Assembly (NCBI RefSeq): GCF_001476655.1
Contig: NZ_LDRT01000027.1
Coordinates: 1-64,000 of the forward strand
Direction: 5' to 3'
Source: Microbacterium testaceum
Lineage (GTDB): Bacteria; Actinomycetota; Actinomycetes; Actinomycetales; Microbacteriaceae
DNA: 64,000 nucleotides
The notes beneath the pieces were generated by a model. It ran no database searches. It was not told the origin of the DNA and saw only the letters and a list, made by a program, of their open reading frames with translations. This document shows positions 42,864 to 49,736 of this stretch, in pieces; positions within the stretch are counted from its first letter, which is position 1; each line of letters begins with the position of its first letter. The translations under genes and the position numbers were made by a program.

Positions 42864-43035
42864 TAGACTGATCGGCGGAGCTTTCGCTCCTCGCGTCGTC
42901 GAACGCACCGGCCCCTTTCTCGGGCCTTTGACCTTCACGGCGAACGGATGCGCCACCCGGCGCCTTCGCCCACTTGGCCGCAGCATCGCGGCATCCCGAA
43001 TCGCCGTGCGCGCGTGCGCCGCGGCAGGAGTATTC
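42864..43035 (+). promoter_or_regulatory. Promoter and long structured leader of the DEAD-box helicase gene
   Basis: TAGACT at 42864-42869 is a good -10; initiation near 42876 leaves about 160 untranslated bases. The leader begins with a GGAGC-TTTC-GCTCC hairpin (about 42877-42890), then GGCCC/GGGCC followed by TTT (42910-42929), resembling an attenuator. Long structured leaders are typical of cold-induced RNA helicase genes, where the protein can act on its own message. AGGAG sits five bases before the ATG. Confidence 0.55.
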
Positions 43036-44583
43036 ATGACGTCCCAGACTTTCGCCGACCTCGGCGTGCCCGCCCCCCTCATCGACGTTCTCGCCGCCCA
43101 GGGCAAGAACGAGCCGTTCCCGATCCAGGCCGACACCCTGCCCGACACCCTCGCCGGCCGCGACGTGCTCGGCCGCGGCAAGACCGGTTCGGGCAAGACC
43201 CTCGCCTTCTCGCTGCCGCTGGTCGCCCGGCTCGCAGCCAAGGCCGACCGCCGCCGCGGCCGCAAGCCCCGCGCGCTCGTGCTGGCTCCGACCCGCGAGC
43301 TGGCCAACCAGATCGACGAGGTCATCAAGCCCCTCGCCGCGGCCTACGACCTCGTGACCACGACGGTCTACGGCGGCGTGAACCAGAAGCGCCAGGTCGA
43401 CGCGCTGAACGCCGGCGTCGACATCCTCGTCGCGTGCCCCGGTCGCCTCGAAGACCTCATCGGCCAGGGGTTCGCGAACCTCGGCGACATCGAGATCACC
43501 GTTCTCGACGAGGCCGACCACATGGCCGACCTCGGCTTCCTCCCCGGCGTCACCCGCCTGCTCGCCCGCACGCCGGGCGACGGCCAGCGTCTGCTGTTCT
43601 CGGCGACGCTCGACAACGGCGTGGACAAGCTCGTGAAGCGCTTCCTCCGCAACGAGGTGCTGCACTCGGTCGACGAGGCGCACTCGCACGTCGCCGCGAT
43701 GACCCACCACGTCTTCGCCCCGGTCGACGCGGATGCCAAGAAGGACCTCGTCCAGACCCTCGCCTCCGGTACCGCCCGCCGCATCCTCTTCATGCGCACC
43801 AAGCACCAGGCGAAGAAGCTCGCGAAGCAGCTGACGGCCTCGGGCATCCCCGCCGTCGACCTGCACGGCAACCTCTCGCAGCCCGCCCGTGACCGCAACC
43901 TCGCCGCCTTCGGCGACGGTCGCGCGAAGGTCCTCGTCGCGACCGACGTCGCCGCCCGCGGCGTGCACGTCGACGGCGTCGAGCTGGTCGTGCACGTCGA
44001 CCCGCCCGTCGAGCACAAGGCGTACCTGCACCGCTCGGGTCGCACCGCCCGCGCGGGCTCGGCCGGTGACGTGGTGACGATCATGCTCCCCGAGCAGCGT
44101 CGCGACACCCTCGACATCCTGCGCAAGGCCAAGATCTCGGCCACGCCGCAGCAGGTCACCTCCACCTCGCCCGAGGTCGTCGCCCTGGTCGGCGAGGTGG
44201 CCCCGTACGTCAAACCCGAGCCGGTCGTCGCGCAGCCCCAGGGCGGCGGACGTTCGCAGGGGGCCAACGCCCAGCGCAAGCGCGCGGCCCGCGGTGAGGG
44301 CCAGCAGCCCGCCGGCCGCGGCGGCGCACAGGGTGGCGGCAGTCGTCGTCGCGGCGCGGGCGCTCCGGCATCCGACGCTCCGGCCGCCGGTCGCGCTCCG
44401 CAGGGTGGCCGCGGCGGCCAGCGCTCCGGCGCGGGCCGCGGCCAGGGCGGAGCGGGTGCGCAGCGCACCGGCGCTCCCGCCGCCCGTCCGCAGGGCGCCG
44501 GGCGTTCGGCATCCGGAACTCCCACCACCGGCATGGTCGTCGGCGCCCGCAACCCGCGGACCAACCGTCGCGCCCAGGGCTGA
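43036..44583 (+). CDS. DEAD-box RNA helicase
   Basis: A 515-residue helicase. Q motif and Walker A (GRGKTGSGKTLAFSLP; the usual A-x-T-G is G-K-T-G), motif Ia APTRELANQI, DEAD box VLDEADHMADLGF, SAT, and motif VI HRSGRTARAGSAG. Residues after about 395 form a glycine-, arginine- and alanine-rich tail with RGG-like patches, typical of RNA-binding tails in actinobacterial RhlE-type helicases. Likely role in RNA unwinding at low temperature or ribosome assembly. ATG 43036 follows AGGAG; the long leader suggests post-transcriptional control. Ends with a perfect hairpin terminator. Confidence 0.92.
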   Translation: MTSQTFADLGVPAPLIDVLAAQGKNEPFPIQADTLPDTLAGRDVLGRGKTGSGKTLAFSLPLVARLAAKADRRRGRKPRALVLAPTRELANQIDEVIKPLAAAYDLVTTTVYGGVNQKRQVDALNAGVDILVACPGRLEDLIGQGFANLGDIEITVLDEADHMADLGFLPGVTRLLARTPGDGQRLLFSATLDNGVDKLVKRFLRNEVLHSVDEAHSHVAAMTHHVFAPVDADAKKDLVQTLASGTARRILFMRTKHQAKKLAKQLTASGIPAVDLHGNLSQPARDRNLAAFGDGRAKVLVATDVAARGVHVDGVELVVHVDPPVEHKAYLHRSGRTARAGSAGDVVTIMLPEQRRDTLDILRKAKISATPQQVTSTSPEVVALVGEVAPYVKPEPVVAQPQGGGRSQGANAQRKRAARGEGQQPAGRGGAQGGGSRRRGAGAPASDAPAAGRAPQGGRGGQRSGAGRGQGGAGAQRTGAPAARPQGAGRSASGTPTTGMVVGARNPRTNRRAQG

Positions 44584-44595
44584 GTCGCTTCTCCC

Positions 44596-44627
44596 GGTGC
44601 CCCCGCAGATGCGTCTGCGGGGGCACC
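44596..44627 (+). terminator. Terminator of the DEAD-box helicase gene
   Basis: GGTGCCCCCGCAGA pairs perfectly with TCTGCGGGGGCACC (14 bp, TGCG loop), followed by GTCGTCTTCC. Confidence 0.75.
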
Positions 44628-44645
44628 GTCGTCTTCCCCTCCGGT

Positions 44646-44750
44646 GACGACACCGCGCGCGACGGCCCTGCGCGCGACGGCCCCGCGCCCGACGGCCTCG
44701 CGCCCGACGGCCCCGTGCGTGACGGCCTCGCGCCCGACGGCACCGTGCGC
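44646..44750 (+). repeat. 15-bp tandem repeat array
   Basis: Seven units of 15 bases of the form GACGGCCTCGCGCCC, first unit diverged. In the frame of the downstream UvrA remnant it reads as D-G-x-A-R/P pentapeptides. It replaces what should be coding sequence for the middle of a UvrA-like protein. Confidence 0.85.
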
Positions 44751-45146
44751 GCCTGCCCCGCGTGCGGGGGAACCCGCCTCGATGAGGGCGCGCGATCGTC
44801 GCGCATCGGCGACGTGAACATCGGGGAACGGCAGCGCCTCAAGCTCGCGATCTCCATGGCCACGTCCGGGGCGATCTACGTCCTCGAGGAGCCGACGACG
44901 GGCCTGCATCTCGCCGACGTCGACAACCTCCTCGGCCTCCTCGACCGACTCGTGGATGCCGGCGACACCGTCGTCGTGATCGAGCACCACCAGGCGGTCA
45001 TGGCGTACGCCGACGGGATCATCGATCTCGGACCCGGGGCCGGACACGACGGGGGACGTATCGTGTTCGAGGGCACGCCCGCCGATCTCGTCGCGGCATG
45101 ATCGACCCTGACCGGGGAGCATCTCGCGCGATACGTGGGACAGTGA
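44715..45146 (+). pseudogene. UvrA-like (DrrC-type) ABC ATPase remnant
   Basis: C-terminal fragment of a short UvrA paralogue. In order: zinc-finger piece CPACGGTRLDE, SSRIGDVNI fused directly to GERQRLKLAI (the SGGERQR signature with the intervening segment, probably about 100 residues, deleted), YVLEEPTTGLHLADVD (Walker B aspartate changed to glutamate), VVVIEHHQAVM, and IIDLGPGAGHDGGRIVFEGT. TGA at 45099-45101 interrupts the frame; beyond it the same frame continues S-T-L-T-G-E-H-L-A-R-Y-V-G-Q and stops at 45146, the expected UvrA C-terminus, so TGA probably arose from CGA. The N-terminal two thirds are absent. Not expected to function. Confidence 0.85.
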
Positions 45147-45201
45147 ACGCACCGTTCGCAAGGAGTCGTCCCGGTCTGGGTCGACGGAGGGAGACACCGG
45201 T

Positions 45202-45597
45202 ATGACACCCACGACGCTCGTCGAGCGCTACCTCGCCGCTCTCGAGCGGGCAGATCTCGACGCGGTCCTGGCTCTGTTCGCTCCTACCGCGCGCGTCCAC
45301 TCGCCGCTGTACGGCGAGCGACCCGCCGCCGAGTTCTATCCGCTCCTCTTCGCCGACACAGCGTCGTCGCGACTGACGCTGCGCAGCGTCATGCACGACA
45401 CCTCGGGCGCTCGCGTCATCAGTTTCTGGTTCCGGTTCGACTGGACTCTCGCCGACGGGACGCCCGCGCCGTTCACGGTCGTCGATATCGCCGAGCTCGC
45501 CCCCGACGGGCTCATCGAGTCCTTGCACATCGTGTACGACACGGTGGCCGTGCGAGACGCGTTCGACGCGCAGAAGCGCCGGGACGAACTCGCGTAA
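45202..45597 (+). CDS. SnoaL/NTF2-like protein
   Basis: A 131-residue alpha+beta cone protein: LVERYLAALERADLDAVLAL then FAPTARVHSPLYG is the typical SnoaL-like N-terminus, and the C-terminal strand is FTVVDIAELAPDGLIESLHI. Such proteins range from polyketide cyclases to steroid-isomerase-like proteins of unknown role. ATG 45202 has a GGAGGGAG ribosome site. It follows the UvrA remnant but is complete and independent. Confidence 0.82.
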   Translation: MTPTTLVERYLAALERADLDAVLALFAPTARVHSPLYGERPAAEFYPLLFADTASSRLTLRSVMHDTSGARVISFWFRFDWTLADGTPAPFTVVDIAELAPDGLIESLHIVYDTVAVRDAFDAQKRRDELA

Positions 45598-45610
45598 GCA
45601 CCGCCCGGCG

Positions 45611-46087
45611 TCAGCCGTGCGTGCTGAGCGTCGCGTCGTGCAGGTGGCGTTCGCCGTGCGAGAGCACCTTCACGATCACCCCGCGCCGGCGCAGGTCGGC
45701 GATCGCGCGCGTCTCGTCGTCGCGCGTGAGTCCGAGCGAGTGAGCGCTCGTCACGACGAGCACGTCACCGCGGGTGAGCGTGCCGAAGAAGCGGTCGAGA
45801 CGAGCGGCCCACCCTTCGAGGGTCTCCGGGGCCGGGTGACGGAACCCCTCGATGGGAACGCCGAATCTCGTGAGGTCGTCGCGCTGCTGAACGACGCTCG
45901 GCATCCCGGGCCGGGACACGACCAGACCCACGAGACGGGAGCCGGCCGGGCGAGCCCGCCACCAATCGCGGTCGCTCTGCAACTCCGTGAAGCACTTCGG
46001 GCACTCGGCCGCTGCGTGCGCGACGGGCACGGCACCGGTCCCGGCGGCATCCGCGGGTGACGTCGTCGTCGTGCTCGGATCGCTCAT
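45611..46087 (-). CDS. Serine-recombinase-like domain protein lacking catalytic arginines
   Basis: A 158-residue protein. After a disordered N-terminus (1-25) and a CPKC pair (29-32) comes a resolvase-like fold: LVGLVVSRPGMPSVVQQRDD (compare the recombinase Y-x-R-V-S-T..Q..Q motif; S58 sits at the nucleophile position) and RGDVLVVTSAHSLGLTRDDE (compare the L-D-R-L-G-R-S motif), then DLRRRGVIVKVL. The active-site arginines of that second motif are absent, and no DNA-binding domain follows. I infer a non-recombining relative, perhaps a binding or regulatory protein. No inverted repeats or mobile genes surround it. Confidence 0.6.
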   Translation of the reverse strand: MSDPSTTTTSPADAAGTGAVPVAHAAAECPKCFTELQSDRDWWRARPAGSRLVGLVVSRPGMPSVVQQRDDLTRFGVPIEGFRHPAPETLEGWAARLDRFFGTLTRGDVLVVTSAHSLGLTRDDETRAIADLRRRGVIVKVLSHGERHLHDATLSTHG

Positions 46088-46194
46088 GGAAACCTCCGCT
46101 CCCATTGTGCCGCACGGCGGCCGCGGTTTGTCCGCCTTCGCGACGCCCCGGATCACCCGTTGCGCTTTCCGGCGGACGAACCGCGGCGACGCGG

Positions 46195-46947
46195 TCAGTG
46201 CGCCGAGTACCCTCCGTCGACGAGGTGGTAGCTGCCCGAGATGAACGACGCGGCATCGCTCAGCAGGAACAGGGTCAGTGCCGCGACCTCCGCGTCGGTT
46301 CCGAGACGCCCGGCGGCGTGCTCCTGCTCGAGGTGGCCGAGGGCGTCCGGGCTGAGGCTCGAACGCACCAGCGGGGTGTCGATGAAGCCGGGACCGACGG
46401 CGTTGGTGCGGACGCCCTGCGCCGTGTATTCGAGCGCGGCGACCTTCGTCAGCCCGATCAGCGCGTGCTTGCTCGCGACGTAGGCCGCGTTCTGGGCGAT
46501 GCCGACCGACCCGAGAACGGAAGACATGTTGACCACGGCTCCGCCGCCGGAAGCGACGATCGCCGGAAGTTGAAACCGCAGACCGTAGAACACGCCGTCG
46601 AGGTCGACGGACCGCACGCGGTCCCAGGCTTCGATGTCGTAGTCGCCGATGTTCTGCGCAGCGGCGCCGATGCCGGCGTTGTTCACGGCGAGGTGCAGGG
46701 CGCCGTAGGTCTTCTTCGCGAACTCCACGGCGGCCTCGGAGTCCTGCCATTTCGCGGTGTTCTGGGTGAACGCCTCGGCGGTGCCGCCCGCCTCGCGGAT
46801 CTGCGCGACGACGGCGCCCGCGGCGCCCTCGTTGATATCGGTGACGACCACCGACGCGCCCTCGGCGGCCAGCTCGCGAGCGATCTCGGCGCCGATACCG
46901 CTTCCCGCACCCGTGACGAGTGCGACCTTCTGGGTGAACCTGCTCAT
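46195..46947 (-). CDS. Short-chain dehydrogenase/reductase
   Basis: A 250-residue classical SDR: VTGAGSGIGAEIARELA coenzyme site, VTD after the second strand (NAD preference), NNAGIG, catalytic S in NMSSVLG and Y-x3-K in AAYVASKHALIGL. The C-terminal SGSYHLVDGGYSAH is usual. I start at ATG 46947, which has AAGGGA upstream; ATG 46968 has no ribosome site. Apparently monocistronic, substrate unknown. It is about half identical at best to the two SDRs of the carbohydrate locus and is unconnected to it. Confidence 0.88.
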   Translation of the reverse strand: MSRFTQKVALVTGAGSGIGAEIARELAAEGASVVVTDINEGAAGAVVAQIREAGGTAEAFTQNTAKWQDSEAAVEFAKKTYGALHLAVNNAGIGAAAQNIGDYDIEAWDRVRSVDLDGVFYGLRFQLPAIVASGGGAVVNMSSVLGSVGIAQNAAYVASKHALIGLTKVAALEYTAQGVRTNAVGPGFIDTPLVRSSLSPDALGHLEQEHAAGRLGTDAEVAALTLFLLSDAASFISGSYHLVDGGYSAH

Positions 46948-47039
46948 GATCGGATTTCCCTTCCGCATTCGGGCCGCGCGGATCTCGCGCGGATTTCATG
47001 CACATGAATGCAAGCGCGGGATTCCCCGCGAGTATTCCT

Positions 47040-48791
47040 TCACTCCTCGTCGCCGTCGTCCAGCCGCAGTTCGAGGCTGAGCTGATCGGCGTCGAGCTCG
47101 GCCAAGGCATGTCTCAGCGCGGCGGTGCTGTAGCGGCCGTCGCGCCCGACACGAGCGAGTCGTCGACGCATGGCCTCGATCGAGGCCAGGCGCAGCTCGA
47201 GCAGGTCGCGCACGCGGCCCGAGGCTTCCTCGTCGGGCGGCTCCGTGATGCGCGCGCCGACGCGTTCGATGATCTCGTCGGGAAAGGCCTCGCCGTCCCG
47301 CCGTCGAAGCTTCCCCGCCTGCAGAGCCGCGGTCGAGGCCTCGCGCAGTTCGGCATCCAATGCGCGCTGCTCCTCCCTGGTCGGCCCCTCGCCGCCGTCG
47401 CCGGTCAGCCCCACGGCGCGGACGACGGCCGGCAGGGTCATCCCCTGGATGACGAGGCTGAAGAGCGCGACCAGGAAGGCGACGAAGATCAGCAGCGGGC
47501 GGTCCTCGACTCCCTCCCGAGGCAGGGTCTGGGCGGCGGCGAGCGTGACGACCCCGCGCATGCCCGCCCACACGACGATGGTGCCGTGTCGCCAGCCGAG
47601 GGGGCTGTCGCGGTAGTAGTCGAGATCGGCCATGGTGCGCGAGATGCGGCGTCGCATCCAACTGATGCGACGGTCGGCTCGCTCCGGATCGTCGACACGT
47701 CTGCTCAGACTGTCGGGATCGTTGCGGAATGCTTCCTCGAACCGGTCCAGGCGGTCGCGCGCCTCGTCGATGCGGCCCTGGTGTCGCGGCAGGTTGCGGC
47801 CCCGTCGGCCCTGGATCCAAATGAGCCCCGAGACGTACAGAGCCCGCACGAGCAGGGCGATTCCCAGCGCCGACAGGGCGAGCCAGGTCCCGTGCCAGAG
47901 ACCCTCGTGCTCGCTCAAGTTGCTCTGCACGATGTCCTTCAGTTCGAGACCGAACACGAGGAAGACCCCGCCCTCGAGGATCAGCTCGATCGTGCGCCAG
48001 TTGAGGCGGTCGCTCATCCGTTGCTCGGGCGTGAAACGGCGGGTCGCGCCCTGTCCGGTCACGATCCCCGCCACCACTGCCGCCACCAGGCCCGAGCCGC
48101 CGAGGTGCTCGGTGGGCAGGTAGGCGATGAAGGGAACCGTGAAGCTGAGGGCGGTGTTCGCCGCCGAGTTGGTGACGCGCTCGCGCACGCGCAGGTTGAT
48201 CCACCCGATCGCGGCACCGATGATGAGGGCGAGGACCACACCCCATGCGAAGTTGGCGACCGCGTCGCCGAAGGCGAAGCCGGATGCCACGGCCGCCACG
48301 GCCGTGCGCAGCAGCACCAGCGCGGTGGCGTCGTTGAGCAGGCTCTCGCCCTCGAGCATCGTCACGACGCGTGGCGCGATGCCCAGCCGTTTCGCGATCG
48401 AGGTGGCCACGGCATCCGTGGGGCTCAGGATCGCACCCAGCGCGATGCCGAGCGCGAGCCCGAGCCCGGGGATGACGGCCCAGAAGAACAGGCCGAGCAC
48501 CACGGAGCTGAGGACGACCAGGAGCACGGACAGCCCGGCGATCGGGACGAAGTCGCGACGGAACTCGATGGCGGGAAGCTGCACCGCCGCGGAGTACAGC
48601 AGGGGTGGGAGGACCCCGACGAGGATGACCTCGGGATCGAGCGAGAACGGCGGGAAGAACGGCAGCAGGCTCACGCCGAGGCCCAGCGTCATGAGGACGA
48701 GGGGGCCCGCCACGTTGAACTTCGGGGCGATCACCGTCGCAAGGGCCACGACCACGACCCCTGCCACGACGAGGATGAGGGGATCGATCAC
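47040..48791 (-). CDS. NhaP/CPA1-type sodium:proton antiporter
   Basis: A 583-residue membrane protein with about 12 spans and a cytosolic C-terminal region of about 150 residues. Ion-binding motif LGAILSPTDAVATSIAKRLG and LEGESLLNDATALVLLR are the CPA1 signatures; VVWAGMRGVVTLAAAQTLP follows. Exchanges Na+ or K+ for protons. GTG 48791 overlaps the stop of the LacI-like gene (GTGA), so it is translated from the GH2 operon, an unexpected partner; sodium-coupled sugar traffic is one speculative link. Confidence 0.9.
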   Translation of the reverse strand: MIDPLILVVAGVVVVALATVIAPKFNVAGPLVLMTLGLGVSLLPFFPPFSLDPEVILVGVLPPLLYSAAVQLPAIEFRRDFVPIAGLSVLLVVLSSVVLGLFFWAVIPGLGLALGIALGAILSPTDAVATSIAKRLGIAPRVVTMLEGESLLNDATALVLLRTAVAAVASGFAFGDAVANFAWGVVLALIIGAAIGWINLRVRERVTNSAANTALSFTVPFIAYLPTEHLGGSGLVAAVVAGIVTGQGATRRFTPEQRMSDRLNWRTIELILEGGVFLVFGLELKDIVQSNLSEHEGLWHGTWLALSALGIALLVRALYVSGLIWIQGRRGRNLPRHQGRIDEARDRLDRFEEAFRNDPDSLSRRVDDPERADRRISWMRRRISRTMADLDYYRDSPLGWRHGTIVVWAGMRGVVTLAAAQTLPREGVEDRPLLIFVAFLVALFSLVIQGMTLPAVVRAVGLTGDGGEGPTREEQRALDAELREASTAALQAGKLRRRDGEAFPDEIIERVGARITEPPDEEASGRVRDLLELRLASIEAMRRRLARVGRDGRYSTAALRHALAELDADQLSLELRLDDGDEE

Positions 48792-49720
48792 GGTTCGAGG
48801 CTAGTCCCGGGTGTCGAGGGAGCGGATTCCGCACGGCCTGCGGCGGACGCGCCTCCGTGCGCGGGGCCCGTCGACGCCCGCACGATGAGCTCCGGTGTGG
48901 GGGCGATCGTCACCGGTCGGGCGCCGTGCCCCAGCGCTTTCATGATCGCCGTCCCCGCGCTCTCGCCCCAGACAGCGATGTCGCGGGCCATCGCGCTGAG
49001 CGACGGCACCGTCGACCGGCACAGCACCGAGTCGTCCCAGGCCAGCAGCGAGAGGTCGCCCGGCACGTCGATCCCGCGCGCGGTGAGAGCGGATGCCGCG
49101 GCCGCGGCCATCACGTCGTTGTCGAACACGATGGCGGTCGGGGCATTCGTGCCCGCGAGCAGACGCTCGACGGCGGCGACGCCACCGGGGCCGGTGAAGT
49201 CGGCGACCTCGATGCGCACGTCGAGCCCCCCGCGCTCCGCCACCGCCTCGAAGGCGTGCGTACGGCGGACGGTGTGCGCAAGGTCGTCCGGGCCCGAGAC
49301 CCGTCCGATGCGGGCGTGGCCGAGTCCGTGCAGGTACTCCACCGCCGTCCGCATGGGTGCTTCGTCGTCGCCCCAGACGACCGCGTGGCCGGGGGCGTCG
49401 TCGGGGTGCGCCAGCGCGACGCTCGCGAAGCCGAGCCGGTCGACGAGGTCGAGGCGGGGGTCCCGCTGCCGCGTGATGTCGACCAGCACGACCCCCGCGA
49501 CCCGACCGGACTGCGCCCACCGCTGGTACGCGTCGAGCTCCTCGTCGAGGTCGGGCACCACCTGGAGCACGAAGGGTCGACCGTGTTCGGTGAGCACCTC
49601 TTCGAGACCCGCCATGAAGTCGCTGTAGAACGCTTCGACGCCGAGCTGGCGCACCGGGCGGCGGAGGACCAGGCCGACGGAGCGCCGCAGGGTCGAGTGA
49701 GGTGCGGGCTCGTCCTTCAT
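48788..49720 (-). CDS. LacI-type sugar-sensor protein without DNA-binding domain
   Basis: A 310-residue protein matching the periplasmic-binding-like effector domain of LacI/GalR regulators: SVGLVLRRPVRQLGVEAFYS then DFMAGLEEVLTEHGRPFVLQ, VAGVVLVDI, HARIGRVSGPDD, AIVFDNDVMAAAAASALTAR and VPGDLSLLAWDDS. The approximately 55-residue HTH normally at the N-terminus is missing: MKDEPAPHSTLRR leads straight into the first strand, and the sequence further upstream is the end of the mannosidase gene. It is therefore either a truncated regulator or a co-sensor. It lies 16 bases after the GH2 gene and overlaps the antiporter. Confidence 0.8.
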   Translation of the reverse strand: MKDEPAPHSTLRRSVGLVLRRPVRQLGVEAFYSDFMAGLEEVLTEHGRPFVLQVVPDLDEELDAYQRWAQSGRVAGVVLVDITRQRDPRLDLVDRLGFASVALAHPDDAPGHAVVWGDDEAPMRTAVEYLHGLGHARIGRVSGPDDLAHTVRRTHAFEAVAERGGLDVRIEVADFTGPGGVAAVERLLAGTNAPTAIVFDNDVMAAAAASALTARGIDVPGDLSLLAWDDSVLCRSTVPSLSAMARDIAVWGESAGTAIMKALGHGARPVTIAPTPELIVRASTGPAHGGASAAGRAESAPSTPGTSLEP

Positions 49721-49736
49721 CGTCGGCAAGTATCGC

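Noticed and set aside
44646-44750. CRISPR array
   Set aside because: Units are 15 bases, contiguous without spacers, and lie in the frame of a decayed gene.
45611-46087. Mobile element or integron suggested by the resolvase-like gene
   Set aside because: No catalytic arginines, no DNA-binding domain, no inverted or direct repeats and no cargo genes around it.
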